Positions 10,137 to 21,220 are shown, numbered from the stretch's first letter. The stretch is DNA of 64,000 bases from Cladosporium sp. IMV 00045 (GCA_001931905.2 MSJI02000786.1:1-64000); one strand, 5' to 3'. Notes: generated by a model not told the origin, from the letters alone. Translations and numbers: made by a program.

Positions 10137-12212
10137 TCACCGCGAAAGCGTCGGCTTATTCCTCAAATTCACACTCGGCGGCGGTCCCTGCCCCTCGCCA
10201 CCGCCCCAAATCCCGTCCTCCACCCCAGACACCGGATAGGGCAAATTGCGCCTCAGATCGCCCATATTCACAAACGTGGCGGGGCCGTTGCTGCCTGGGC
10301 CGCCGCCGCTGACGACGCGCGGGCTGGGGAGCGTGGGCGAGACGGGGCTGATGCCCGTGCTTGGCGCGTTGGTGGCGGTGTCGTCGGGGTAGGGGAGGGG
10401 GGTTTTGGGCGGGAGGGGTGGGGGGCCGGTTGGTGGGGGGACTGGAGGTGCGGTGGTTGGCGGTGGAGAGTAGTCGAATGAGGGCCGGGGTGGGGGGTAG
10501 GTTGGGCTTTGTTGGTAGGTGGGGGCGGTGGCGGTGCTGGGGTTGCGGGAGTGGTAGTTGTGGGAGTAGTGGTGGTGGTTGTTTTGGGGTTGGCTGTTTT
10601 GGTGGCGGTGGTGGGATTGTGAGTAGGAGAGCTGGGTGGGGGTTGCGGAGTCGTCTTCGTGAGGGTTGGGTGGGTCCAGGTCGTCGGTCACGACGGTGTA
10701 TTTCATGTCTGCTACGCTGGGGCGGTGGTCATAGGATAGTCTGTTGACCGGCGCTGGAGCTAGGTAAGGGTCGCTTCCGGGGAGTTCTACGGCCATTGGA
10801 TTGCTCGGTAGTGGTACTTGCCCGGGAGCTGATGTTGGCTCTTGATCGTATCCGTTCTGCCAGCTCCGACGGCCGGACGAGACAGAGCCTGGCCCTCCTA
10901 AGCCGCGAGCTGTTCGTTCGAGTCGTTTCTTTGCAAAATGTATCCTAGCCAGCTTTGCCGATGCGCCAAGGTTGATGCTTTGAACTTCGTTCTTGCCCAG
11001 GTACATGCGCGTGCCGGTGCTGATGTCGCTCAGGCGGTTCCATTCGTTGAGGCCAAATTCGCCAACGCCAACTTCGACGTTCAATCGATAGTAGTTTTCC
11101 GGGCTCACCTGGCGTGCTGAAAGGTGTTCATGCATCATGTATTGGTGCGTGTCCTCGCAACCTTCGATTTTGGCTATCAATCGTCGTCTTGCTTCAGCAA
11201 AGTCGCCTAGAGTCCCTCCCATGAATCCCTCCCACCATTCATGCTGCTTCTCCGATGTGCCACCAGGACGTTTACCCGTGCCAATACTGACGAACACTCC
11301 GACCTCTCTACCAGGCCACTCGTTCAGCACCGCTTCATCCAACACCTGAGGAGCCGGATTATATTTTCCAGCACCATCATCGTGATATTTCGATTGACCG
11401 ATTTGTATCGGCTTAAAAGCCAGACCAGTAGCGGCAGTCGCTCTACCAGCTTCCCAAATTGAGCAATTCACATCAGACGCCGGTTCCTTGCGAGAGTCGT
11501 ACGATCGCAACATGACCGAGCCAGTAGCCGTCTGCTTTCCAGCGAACATCGCCGTTACCGCCGTCTTGGTCCTGCTTTCCCTAGCGTCGTACAGCAGCGC
11601 GTTTGCATTCCCCCACCTGAGCGATCCGAAATTCCTGGGCGGATTCACCGGGCTCATGCCGACCTGACTGTAGCGACTGTTCTGGCTCATGGTGCGCGAA
11701 GGGATGTTCGAATCGGGACCTCCACCACTCATCTGGCTCCTGGGCGAGTCCGGGGTCATGGGAGTAGCGTTTGCCAGAATGTCGTTGCCTTCAAATTCGG
11801 ATATCGTATGCTCTCGAACCACCTCGCGAATGGCTTCTTCCAATTTGCTCGCCTTGAACAATGTGCTCTTGTAAGGTATGCCGGCGAAAGTCTTGTCGGT
11901 TTCAAACACTCTCCTAGTCAGGCGCACGTAGAGGTCCTTGCAGGTGTCGATGTCCAGGCGCAGGCGACCGAGCATGAGGGCGATCAAGCCGCCAGTTCCG
12001 GTGCCTGCTATGAGGTCGAAGTGGTCTGCGGGTTTGGGGATTTCATGGCGTTTGGGCGCGCGTCCTTCGATCTCGACAAAGGTGCGGTGCATGAGCTCTT
12101 GCAGGATAATGAGCATGGAGTACCCGCGCACTCCGCCACCGTCGAGGGAGAGAATGCGCAAGGGCGGGCCCTTGGTGGTGTCCTTGCGACGCAGTCGCGC
12201 GGGGTCGTCCAT
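10137..12212 (-). CDS. Patatin-like phospholipase-fold protein lacking the nucleophilic serine
   Basis: Single exon, 691 residues. Residues 18-300 match the patatin fold: LSLDGGGVRG (oxyanion loop, about 22-30), FDLIAGTGTGGLIALMLGRL at the nucleophile elbow (about 65-84), and DDGAGKYNP with the Asp of the catalytic dyad near 279. In active patatins the elbow reads GxSxG. Here it is G-T-G-T-G, with Gly (codon GGA, bases 11997-11999) at the serine position. The C-terminal 250 residues are Pro/Ser/His-rich and disordered. Patatins hydrolyse acyl esters of lipids; without serine this copy may bind but not cleave, or act as a scaffold. The ATG at 12212 lies just before the domain. Family is firm, loss of activity is inferred. 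Confidence 0.85.
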   Translation of the reverse strand: MDDPARLRRKDTTKGPPLRILSLDGGGVRGYSMLIILQELMHRTFVEIEGRAPKRHEIPKPADHFDLIAGTGTGGLIALMLGRLRLDIDTCKDLYVRLTRRVFETDKTFAGIPYKSTLFKASKLEEAIREVVREHTISEFEGNDILANATPMTPDSPRSQMSGGGPDSNIPSRTMSQNSRYSQVGMSPVNPPRNFGSLRWGNANALLYDARESRTKTAVTAMFAGKQTATGSVMLRSYDSRKEPASDVNCSIWEAGRATAATGLAFKPIQIGQSKYHDDGAGKYNPAPQVLDEAVLNEWPGREVGVFVSIGTGKRPGGTSEKQHEWWEGFMGGTLGDFAEARRRLIAKIEGCEDTHQYMMHEHLSARQVSPENYYRLNVEVGVGEFGLNEWNRLSDISTGTRMYLGKNEVQSINLGASAKLARIHFAKKRLERTARGLGGPGSVSSGRRSWQNGYDQEPTSAPGQVPLPSNPMAVELPGSDPYLAPAPVNRLSYDHRPSVADMKYTVVTDDLDPPNPHEDDSATPTQLSYSQSHHRHQNSQPQNNHHHYSHNYHSRNPSTATAPTYQQSPTYPPPRPSFDYSPPPTTAPPVPPPTGPPPLPPKTPLPYPDDTATNAPSTGISPVSPTLPSPRVVSGGGPGSNGPATFVNMGDLRRNLPYPVSGVEDGIWGGGEGQGPPPSVNLRNKPTLSR

Positions 12213-13699
12213 GGCGGAGGTGTGATTGTGTGGGTTTGTAATGGTCGGCGCAGAGGCCGGGATATTGTGTAGATTGACCAGTCGGCTTTGGTGAGCGCGA
12301 TAGGTGTCGGTGGAATGGTGATATCACACGGGCGCAATCGAGAGTGTTTCTGGTGAATTGACGCAGCAGAGGCGGGGCGTCGACTTTACGAGTGCGGGAG
12401 GTGAATGAGGGACGCGGCGACAGGTGGATGCAGTAGTGTAGAATAGAGAATGGGTGTGGCAAGTGGTAAGATTTCGCGAGAAGTGAAAGAACGGTAGTAG
12501 TGTGGAATATGGATTGTCGTCGAGAGGCTGAGGCGCAGGGCTGAGTGATCGTATTCGGTGGTGTCAAGGTATCCTGGTGGTGGTACTAGTATCTCCTAGT
12601 GACTGTTGCTAGCAATGATTGGAAGTCTGGGGCTGATGACTTGCTCGCTTGGGCTGTGAGACGGAAGAAGAATGTCAGAAAGGCAAAGAGTCTTATGAGA
12701 GGAGGTTGGACAGTAGTCAAGATATCGTTACACAATACAAAAAGACAAAAGGACGTCTGGCAAGGCTCGTCTCCTGATCATCCCCATCTGGCCTGATTCT
12801 GTCTTGGATTCTTTTTTCTCGGACACCTTGACGCCCGAGCAGGTGAGGCAGGACAAGGCAGACGAGGCAGGGCAAGCGACGGCAAGGTCTGCTGGGCGGC
12901 ATCAGCCTCTCACGACTCTCAGCTGCTTCTTGGTTTTCCCGAGACATCAACCATCATCGGCATCATCGCCTACCCACTCGAACCACTCTTCCGCCAAGTC
13001 CGCCTTAACAGCCACGACACTACTGACACGGCGAGGGGCATACCCGATCGGCTCTCTGCTCGGTTTGCTCGGTTCGCCATCTCGCGTGCGCCTGTGTGCC
13101 CTCTCCACCATGGCTGTGCAACTTGGTCGACAGGGATATATAGGCCGTCTGCCAACGACATCATCGAGGACATATCCAACTTCTACTTGGATTAGCCGTT
13201 TCACCATACCGTTACTGATGAACATCTCAACGATCGCCGCTCCAGCATACGCAAACGCACCGCGGCAGCAACCTTGATTGCATTCCCGCCATGCGGAGAG
13301 ACAGCCATCCCAATCCGCTGCATGCATCATCGACGTGTACCTGCACCTACATATGCAAGTAGCAGGTGAGACTGGCGAAAAGAGACCACACTCCTCGGGA
13401 CGAACACGTGACTTTGGTGAGGTGAAAGCACGACTGTCTGTTTCAATCAGCTATCAGCAATAGTATTCCGTCATACTGCTCTTTTAACCCTCGATAGGAA
13501 TAGTAGTGCGCCTTACCGAGCTCTATCTCAACTCCCCCGCAGCAACTGGCTGCGGCAATACATGTAGGCTTGGTATTCGTCTGGATACATCATTACTCAT
13601 CGTACTTCTCAGTATATAATATTATTGCTCATCAAGAACCCGGCACCAGCATATACAGCAACATAGACACACAGGAAAAAAGGGAAAAATCATTTCACA
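12213..13699. other. Divergent promoter region, patatin-like gene / MOSC gene
   Basis: About 1.5 kb between divergent starts. A TATA-like TATATAAT lies at 13613-13620, about 80 bp before the MOSC start. Frames of 120-160 codons occur on both strands near 12800-13330, but lack convincing domains or, on the plus strand, an ATG. Nothing else recognised. Confidence 0.5.
13613..13620 (+). promoter_or_regulatory. TATA-like element upstream of the MOSC gene
   Basis: TATATAAT about 80 bp before the ATG at 13700. Position and sequence are suitable for a TATA box. No transcript start evidence is available. Confidence 0.4.
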
Positions 13700-14906
13700 A
13701 TGCAGATTGAAGCCCTCTACACCTACCCCATCAAGGCCCTCCGCGCCCAATCTGTGGACAGCGCCACATTAACCAAACATGGCTTTGCATACGAACGACG
13801 CTTCATGCTCCTCGAACCAAAGCAAGATCCGGAAATAAACAAGACGACCTACAGAAACATGCACGTCGGCCACGACCCGGCCGGCACCCTCTTCTTCCCT
13901 ACCATCCATCCTCCCTCCAGCCCAGAAGCGAAAGACGGCACCATCGAGGTCGCCTATAAACCGCCCAAAGACTCGCCCAAGTCCCAAAGCAACATCACCA
14001 TCCCCTTAGAACCCGACACTCAAGACCTTGAAGAAATCAAAATCACCATGCACAACAGCCCAACAACCGCCTACCGCATGCCCACGCAATACAACGACTG
14101 GTTTACCACGCACTTCGGCCACGCCGTCATCCTCGCATACCTAGGCACCAACCAGCGCGCAGTGCTAATGTCCACCAAAGACCAACCCGCCGCAGACCCA
14201 TCAACTCAGGGCAAAAACACAAGCTGGCTCACCGCCCTAACCACAACCGCCACCTCCTTCCTCCCCTTCCAATCCCCCTCCAAATCCCACTCCATAACCT
14301 TCTCCGACTGCGCCCCCTACCTGATCACCTCCACCGCCTCTCTCGCGCCCCTCTCCGCCCGCCTCCCCGAAGGTACAGAAGCAGACATGACCAAATTCCG
14401 GCCCAACATCGTCGTCTCCGGCGCTTCCGAGCCTTGGGATGAAGACTTCTGGGCTTCACTTAGCATCACCCCACAAACAAAGCCCTCCCCACCAACGGCA
14501 GCATCAGCAGAGCCCATAACCTTCCGCTGCGAACACAACTGCGCGCGCTGCAAGTCCTTGAATATCGACTACAGCACGGGCGCGCCGGGCGTGGGCGAAG
14601 ATGGCGTGGGGAGGTTGTTGGCTGTCATGCAGAAGGATAGGAGGGTGGATCAGGGGATGAAGTGGAGTCCGGTTTTTGGGAGGTATTGTTTTTTGGATCA
14701 GGGGGGAAAGGGTGAGGGGAGGACGGTTAGGGTGGGTGATCGGGTGGAAGTGGGGGAGAGGAATGGGGGGAGGACGAGGTTTGGTGAGTTTTGTGTCTTT
14801 TCTTTTCTTTTCTTTTTTTTTGTGGTGTTTCTCTTTGTAGGTTTGATCTTGGGTTTTGGATTTTGCTAACAATCGAGCAGATTGGAAAGGTCTCGCCACT
14901 TCATGA
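13700..14906 (+). CDS. MOSC-domain protein (molybdenum-cofactor-binding, mARC-like)
   Basis: Predicted 369 residues. The N-terminal beta-barrel domain begins at residue 1 (MQIEALYTYPIKALRAQ). The MOSC domain follows, with DCAPYLITSTASL, the RPNIVVSG strand motif and CEHNCARCKSLNIDYSTG, which contains the cysteine that would coordinate molybdenum. Proteins of this type reduce N-hydroxylated compounds or transfer sulfur to Moco. Exon 1 ends at 14783 (donor GTGAGT); the intron has a GCTAAC branch site and acceptor at 14880; the 26-nt second exon (14881-14906) ends the protein in RTRFDWKGLATS, matching the family C-terminus. Without the splice the frame runs into a Phe-rich artefact. It ends 126 bp from the convergent gene below. 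Confidence 0.88.
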
Positions 14907-15032
14907 ACGCCATGCTAGCAATCGAAGCGATTTGACACAGCGAGTTCAGAAAATATCATGCCAGATATTGCTACCCATGTTGAGACAAAAAGAAAAAAGT
15001 CGTATGAGCTACCCAGTCCACAAAAAGCTCAC

Positions 15033-16043
15033 TCACTCAAACCCCTCCCCCACCTCCTCCCCCTCCTCTCCCCCCTTCTCCCCACCGCCAACCCCAATCC
15101 CCTCCAAAACCCCCCTACAGCTCTTCAACTCCCTTAGCAGCGCCGCGCACCTCCCCCTTTCCTCTCTCACGCCCTCCAATAATTCTCTCAGAGCGGCGCA
15201 CCCGACTCGTAGTTTTCGGCACGCGAGGCGGACGTCTTCTTCGCGGAGGGAGGTTTCTTTGTTGGTGTTGTTGGTGTTGTTGGCGCCGGAGTGGAGAGTG
15301 GAGGTCCGCGATGGGCGTTGAAGGGAGGTGGGAAGAGGGGAGAGGCTGCTCGCTTGATGCCAGCTCTGCATGGCATTTAGAACCCGGTGGGCGTGGTTTG
15401 TGAATGTTTGTTGGGGTGGTGGAGGTGGAGTGGTGTTGGCTTCGCCGGTCTTGTTTGCGCTGTTGTATTGCTGCCGCTCTTGAGATGACACGTCGATCCC
15501 GTCCCAGTTTATCAGCCGTTTCCAGAGGTAGGCCAGCGTGGCTTCCTCGACGTACATGGCCATGTAGCGCGTGTCGTGTCTGAAGCCTTGGTCGAGATTG
15601 TGGATGAAGATTTCCGCGGCCGAGAGGGCTTCGTATAAGGCGCGTGTGGCTTTGGCGAAGGAGATGGGTGGGGCTTGCTCATGTTTGTGGATATGGCTAT
15701 CACTGGCGGCGGTGCCGCCTCTGATGCCATCTTCGTCGTCGTTGGTGTAATTGTTGGAGCGTCGAGTGTAGCCAGTGGGATCGTATGTGGCTGCCGCGTT
15801 GTACTGAAAAGCGTTGCTTGGATTGGAGAAGAAGCTTTGCTGGCTCAAGGGGTTATGGGAGGCGTAGTAGGGGTTAATGTTCAATTCATTAACAGCGTCG
15901 ATACCGCCGTGCCAAATGGAGCGGTTGGGAAGAGGAAACAAGGGCTCGTCTAGGGTCGATTGCATCGGTTGAACCAGATGGCGGCGATGCGCAGCTCGGG
16001 CAAGGCCTTTGCGGCTGCGGATGGGGAGGTCGAAGTATGCCAT
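15033..16043 (-). CDS. Unknown protein, Asn-rich with conserved-looking helical core
   Basis: Frame of 336 residues from ATG at 16043. The open frame extends 25 codons upstream but without an ATG. An alternative start at 16156 (MEVILN followed by GTGAGT) would need an intron for which I see no good acceptor. The middle (SFAKATRALYEALSAAEIFIHNLDQGF to YLWKRLINWDG, about residues 128-190) looks folded and helical. The flanks are low complexity (NNTNNTN, PPPPPQQ). The C-terminus is a charged helix with several Cys and a Gly/Glu tail. No family recognised. Coding is likely from length and composition; the start is uncertain. Confidence 0.55.
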   Translation of the reverse strand: MAYFDLPIRSRKGLARAAHRRHLVQPMQSTLDEPLFPLPNRSIWHGGIDAVNELNINPYYASHNPLSQQSFFSNPSNAFQYNAAATYDPTGYTRRSNNYTNDDEDGIRGGTAASDSHIHKHEQAPPISFAKATRALYEALSAAEIFIHNLDQGFRHDTRYMAMYVEEATLAYLWKRLINWDGIDVSSQERQQYNSANKTGEANTTPPPPPQQTFTNHAHRVLNAMQSWHQASSLSPLPTSLQRPSRTSTLHSGANNTNNTNKETSLREEDVRLACRKLRVGCAALRELLEGVREERGRCAALLRELKSCRGVLEGIGVGGGEKGGEEGEEVGEGFE

Positions 16044-16994
16044 TGGAGCAATATCGCGGTGCGGTGGCTTCGCGAGGGCGTGGGTTTGGGGGGTGGTTGT
16101 GAAAGGGCGTCGTTGCAATTTGGTTTAGACCTACTCACATTTAGGATGACCTCCATATGTATACGTAGAAGAGAAGGTTTGTTGTCTGCTTGTCAAACTT
16201 CTTTGGTGAGGTTTGGAGTTTTGCGCAAATGCATGGGTGTGGTTGACTGGATTTGCATCAAATGCTTTCTCCGAAGCTCAAGCTCAAGTAATACTTGTTT
16301 GGTGCCCGCAAAGACGTGATTGCATCGTTGCGTGGGATGAACATAATACCTCTCAAGGGAAGGTAGTAGTACAGTCAGTCCAGAAGCCTGTCGCTAGCCG
16401 TATGTTGGGCTGGGCTGTAGCAAACAATTGCCAAAGCCCAGACTATCTGCACTAAGGTTTGACAGGCGGTGCGACCTTAAGGTAGCTCGCTGCCTTGGTA
16501 TAGACCTCCTGGACCAATAAATCTTCTCACCGTGACTTGTCGTTAATATTAGACCGTGTGGCTGTTTGCAAGTGCTTCAGCGTAGCCAAATGCTACACGC
16601 CGAATCGTTTCCTTGGCTCAAGGATGCAGGCCATTCGTCTACTAGCCAAGCAGATGAAGTACCAGTCGAACGAAATCCTCTTGCTCCTGCCCGGCTACCG
16701 TGTATTGCTGCCCAGCCAAAAGCATCTGGCATTTAGCTGCGCCGAGATGGTGTTCTCGTTCCAGTGGAGCCAGATATCTTCAATATCAGGGTCGCCGGTA
16801 CGGAACGTAGCTACTGGCTAGGGTCGTGTGGCAAGCATATGGTGAGGTGTATGGTCATAAAACACCGTGGAGACCCATCTGCTGACGCTGGAGGTCTACT
16901 AGGACCCGATACCCGCGCTTAAATCCTAACATGGACACTCGTAACCTTGAGCCGGTGTCTTCGCTTCCGACTGAGCCTAGACTTGATCTCGTGC
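16044..16994. other. Intergenic, no feature recognised
   Basis: Separates the unknown gene's 5' end from the stop of the C6 transcription factor. Frames on the plus strand are short and without domains. No tRNA-like B-box was noticed. Confidence 0.5.
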
Positions 16995-18261
16995 TTATAC
17001 CGAGGAGATAGGGACATTTCGAAACTTAGCAGCCTGAGCTCTTGCCCAGCTCGTTGCAGGCATCCAAGCAGCATCCAGTGCATGAAGAGACTCGGATAAA
17101 TCCAGGATGACCCGCCGGCCATAATCGTGTGCCCACCATGTCTCGTGGACGTGCAAGTACAGAACGCCATAATGCACGAAAATCAGCATCATCAAGGGAT
17201 CTTGGCGTTGCAACAGCTCTGCTGGCTTGTCGCCGATCAAGACCGGCCAGGCTACGATGTTGCCGGCGTCATTACTGCTGTTCTCGACTTGCCGAAACTG
17301 CTCTTCCAGCGAATCGATGGTCTTGCGGTACAAGTCGATATTGCTGGAATTGGGACTTCGCACAGCTTCTGCAGCGCATCGGCGCAGCTCCTCCATCACG
17401 TGGGAAACTTCGGTCGAGACTGCGAGATCAGACGACACTGTCGGCAGCGAGAGGCTGGGGTGATAGTGCGCATCCTTGACAATGAACCAATTTGAATGCA
17501 GGACGGCTTGTATGCCCTTCAGCAACCTGAAGCTCGTGAAGAGAGTCTCCAGCGGGGGAGTTGGCAAGAGGTGAGGCCCACCGCGAGACATTGCGATTGT
17601 GATCACGTGGATCAGAGCAGACACCGCGAACATGGCGTGGCAGTTCTCGTCGTTGATTGAAGAAAGGTGCGCTTGATACTCGCGCAAGCTTCGGCTTTGG
17701 TAGTATATGGACGCAGAGGTATATTTCTCACTCTCGGCCAAACAGACATGTGCCTTGTGCAGCGCGGCTATAGCGAGCACCGCATCGAGGACGAATTCGT
17801 ATTTGGCCCCATCGTGAAAGGGCATTTGTTTCCAGACGTCGAACTGTCTCTCATCCCGAGCGATTCCAAAGCAGTCTGTGGTGATGTAGTGATGCACCAG
17901 GCATAGTTCTTCCTGACGCGACAGACCAGTACGGGTACGTTCTTCTTCGTTCCGATCTCCTTCGTTCCGAACTGGCTGCTGTTGAGACTGAGGGCTGTGA
18001 GAGGCGTAGGAGCTGTCGCCCGGTGTTGCACGCGCTGCTTCCCGACTGGAATAGCTGCATTCCAGACCTCGTCTGATACAGTTCCTACAAGGACAAGCGT
18101 CCTCGGGACACTTTTGCAATCTTCAGCAATTGAAAACGAGAAAATCACCTCAGACGATACAGGGTCAAACTTGCCTTCACCTTCCGCCGTTTACACTGAA
18201 CGCAGCCGGAACGAGTCTTTGTATGGGCCCTTCTCGGTGCCGCAGTCTCTCTGGGTGTCAT
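16995..18261 (-). CDS. Zn2Cys6 fungal transcription factor, UPC2-like
   Basis: Predicted 400-residue DNA-binding regulator. Exon 1 (18175-18261) encodes 29 residues with C20 and C23 of the zinc cluster (GCVQCKRRKVK). Exon 2 (16995-18110) continues at C30 with C37, C40 and C47, giving C-x2-C-x6-C-x6-C-x2-C-x6-C and an extra C35. The 64-nt intron starts GCAAGT after AAG and ends AAAAG, i.e. a GC-AG intron; no GT donor restores the frame. The region from ELCLVHHYITTDCF to VLAIAALHKAHV resembles the regulatory domain of UPC2-type sterol regulators (DUF3468 style), so I infer this subgroup. It is divergent from an RTA1-like gene, a class often controlled by lipid or drug stress, so a regulatory link is possible but unproven. 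Confidence 0.88.
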
Positions 18262-19091
18262 AATTTGAAGGCTGATTGGTGAAACGCTCGGAGGGTATGA
18301 GTACGTTTGATGATGCAGCTTCCTCTCGGACAAGAACGCGAGCGGCGAGGAGGCTCTCCACTACGTCTAGGTAAAGTGCCGCCTCACGAATCCGAATGCG
18401 AGGGCACTTCATCAGTAGAGGCAGTGCAGGTGCCATCCGAACTTTCTTCATGGTCCGAGCTGAGCACAACTGAGAGCATCTTTGGGGGAGAAGTGACCAC
18501 CGGAGAAATGAAAGTTGGATGTACAGTATTGCAGATGATTCCCCTTCAGTTGTGTACTGGAAATCGTTAGGGCAGCAACAATGTTAGGCATGGCGAAGCG
18601 TGCATGGCTTCGACTCTTGCCAAAAAGCTTAGCACATCCGCCACATTCGAGAAGAGTTCGGACTCGCCGGAGATAGATCATCACCATTTCTTTGCCGTGA
18701 GAATAGAAACTGCCCCAGTTTATTTTGGCTTTTAGGGCTTCGGATCTCTACCACGAGAGCGAGAACGAGAACGAGAACGAGCACTAGGCGAGCAACCACG
18801 ATGCTTCAACCAAATGCAAGGCGCAATGGCCAGTGGAAGACCGTAGGCAGCAGTTACAAAAGATCAATGGCACATATATATATAGACTTGGCTGCTTTTG
18901 AAGAGCAACGTTCAGCCCTCCCAACAGCCGTTCTCCACTCGCCCTCAACACCAGATTACTTATACACAACGATCGGATACCACCAAAACGACGCGCTCAT
19001 TCCCACTCTCAAACCGACTCATACGCTCATTGGCCATCATTTTCTTAAAAACGACTTACCCAAACCCACAACCCCCACAGCTTTCCCCACC
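18262..19091. other. Shared promoter, C6 factor / RTA1-like gene
   Basis: Divergent intergenic region of 830 bp. It contains GAGAAC repeated three times (18761-18778) and an ATATATATATA run (18874-18884) about 210 bp before the RTA1-like start. No gene supported. Confidence 0.5.
18761..18778 (+). repeat. Three GAGAAC hexamers
   Basis: Perfect 3 x 6-bp tandem followed by the variant GAGCAC. It sits between divergent genes, so it may be a regulatory microsatellite. Confidence 0.5.
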
Positions 19092-20193
19092 ATGAGCGAA
19101 GGCGAAGCCGTCGACTTCAAGCTTTTCCGCTACGATCCCAATCTCGGCGCTGCGGTTCTCTTTGTCATTCTTTTCTTGATCGCATCGGCTCTACACACAT
19201 ACCAATATATAGTCACTCGAACGTGGTTCTGGACGGCGTTCATAGTCGGGTGTTGGTGTAAGTAACGCGGCCGGCAGAATCCAGGCCTAGACAAACCGGG
19301 CTAACATCAACTCCACAGTCGAGGTGATCGGATACATCACAGTAAGTCAAGATTGCTCAAAGCTACAACACCATCTACGGCTCGCTGACAAAACTCCGAC
19401 AGCGATGCATCGCAGCACAACAAACCCCAGACTGGACCGTCCCAGTCTATTCGACGCACACCATCCTCGTCCTCGTGGCGCCGTCCGTTTTCGCCGCTAG
19501 CATTTACATGTGCCTGGGACGAATAATCCGGATAACAGACGGAGAGCGCCACTCATTGATCAGAGCCAAATGGCTGACCAAGATCTTCGTCATCGGCGAC
19601 GTGATATCCTTCATGATGCAGGGCGCGGGTAAGGATCCATCGAAAGAGGGGGTGCAAGTACGCATTCGCGCAGGTCCGCTAACGACAATACCGTGTAGGC
19701 GGAGGCATCATGGCCAGTGGAACTCTCGAGGCGATGGAAACCGGCGAGAACATCATCATCGGCGGCCTTGTCGTCCAGATCCTCTTCTTCTCCTGCTTCG
19801 TCGTCGTGGCCGGTTTGTTCCACATTCGCCTCTTGCGCGTACCCACCAGCAAGAGCATGAAACCGACGGATTGTGGCGGAGCAGCTTGCTGTCATTGTAC
19901 GCCGGCAGCGTCCTCATCTGGATCAGATGTGTTTTCCGTCTAATCGAGTACGCGCAAGGTAAGCACACAGCATCGCAATTTTCCTCATAGTCAGTCTGGC
20001 TGACGCTCTTGGAAAAGGCAACGATGGCTACCTCATATCGCACGAGGCCTTCCTCTACATCTTCGACGCCCTGCTGATGCTCATGGTCATGGTCATCTTC
20101 AACGTCGTGCACCCGAGCGAAATAAACGCCACGCTCCGTGGCCCTGGCGCGAGGAAAATCGAGAAAGGCAGGTTCACCTGCCAGATGGTGTAG
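19092..20193 (+). pseudogene. RTA1-like lipid/toxicant-response membrane protein, frameshifted
   Basis: RTA1/RSB1 family: seven-TM plasma-membrane proteins linked to sphingoid-base export and drug resistance. Exons by splice signals: 19092-19257, 19319-19341 (23 nt, EVIGYIT), 19403-19628, 19699-19958, 20018-20193. Family landmarks: FRYDPNLGAAVLFVILF (TM1), GYITRC, FVIGDVISFMMQGAGGG (signature), TGENIIIGGLVVQILFF, then LYAGSVLIWIRCVFRLIEYAQG and ISHEAFLYIFDALLM. Between MKPTD and LWRSS, near 19857-19873, the frame jumps as if one base were missing. No intron fits: the gap is too short and the acceptor phases fail. Read as is, the product ends at 19943 and loses the last two TM segments. This may be a recent inactivation or a sequencing error. 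The ATG at 19092 fits the family N-terminus. Confidence 0.82.
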
Positions 20194-21220
20194 CTTCGAT
20201 CGATCGATTCGCGTCTTTGTTCATTTTGAGAAAAGGGCAATGGGCGACGCCATGAAGCGACCCCGAAAGGCTCCCAGCGACTGGACCCCGGAGTGCAGAA
20301 GGCTTTCGAAGTCTAGTTGATGTTCGCTCCGCCTGAGTTGAGGTGGATCTATTCAACCTGGTATGCTTACATCTAGCGGTCAATCGCGGCCTGCTCCTTT
20401 GACGAGCGAAGGGCATATCTCACCTTTTAGCTCTTAGTCTAAGATTGTCACTCGTCGAAACAAAGGAACCTCGCCAAGGGACTCAACAAACCGCAAGCGA
20501 GCAATGTCTGCCGGAGAAGAATGTTCTGTCCTCGCGAGACGCGTTTATTTTCAGGAATCGGATTTGAGCATTAGAGGCATCCGCATCAGGGATCAGAATT
20601 GGAACAACAGATACAACTATAGACTATAATCAGCGCATCATTTCTTTCTTCTCCCTAGCTATCGGAGCATTTGTATCATCCTGTCCTGAAGACGGCCAGA
20701 AATCTGAAATGTAAGGGGATGCAGACTCACCTTGCTAATCGGCAAATCACTTCCGAAACCCTCATTTCATGTTCGCGAATGTTCATGAGAAGCGAGTCGA
20801 TCGGACCAAAAGAGGCAAAAAGAAATAAAACCGTACATAGTATGAACAATTGTGAAAAAGAGAAACGGTTAAAGAAAACCATCCGGAGGGAGTAGGCAAA
20901 AAGTCCACTCGCTGTCCCCGATACTCCATGCACTCCCTCCAGAATTCCGGAGGCGCCGGACATCCCTCCCTCCCTGCCAAAGGACAGCAGACCAAAATAC
21001 CTGCCGTTGCTAATGACAAGGGCAATATTCTGCTTGCCAGCCCCATCGAACTCGCTTTTTCGATCCCAGAAGCCCTGTCTTCGCTGAGGCCCCTTTTTCT
21101 AGCCCAAAATCGCACTCCTTGCGCAGAGAGTATCGTCTCGTATATCCTGAGAGCAGAAAACCTCTCCCCACGTCTCCGCTGTTTCCTCATGAAGTCGCCT
21201 CGTTGTTGAACTCAATGCGC
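20194..21220. other. Intergenic, convergent 3' flanks
   Basis: Between the 3' ends of the RTA1-like gene and the Sec61 gamma gene. A 135-codon minus-strand frame at 20783-21190 has an ATG but no recognisable domain, and lies where the Sec61 gamma 3'UTR would be. I do not call it. Confidence 0.5.

Noticed and set aside
12804..13330. Frames of 127-157 codons on both strands between the patatin-like and MOSC genes
   Set aside because: The plus frame lacks an ATG at its start, the minus frame overlaps it antisense, and neither shows a domain.
20783..21190. 135-codon minus-strand frame after the Sec61 gamma stop
   Set aside because: No recognised domain and it lies in the probable 3'UTR.
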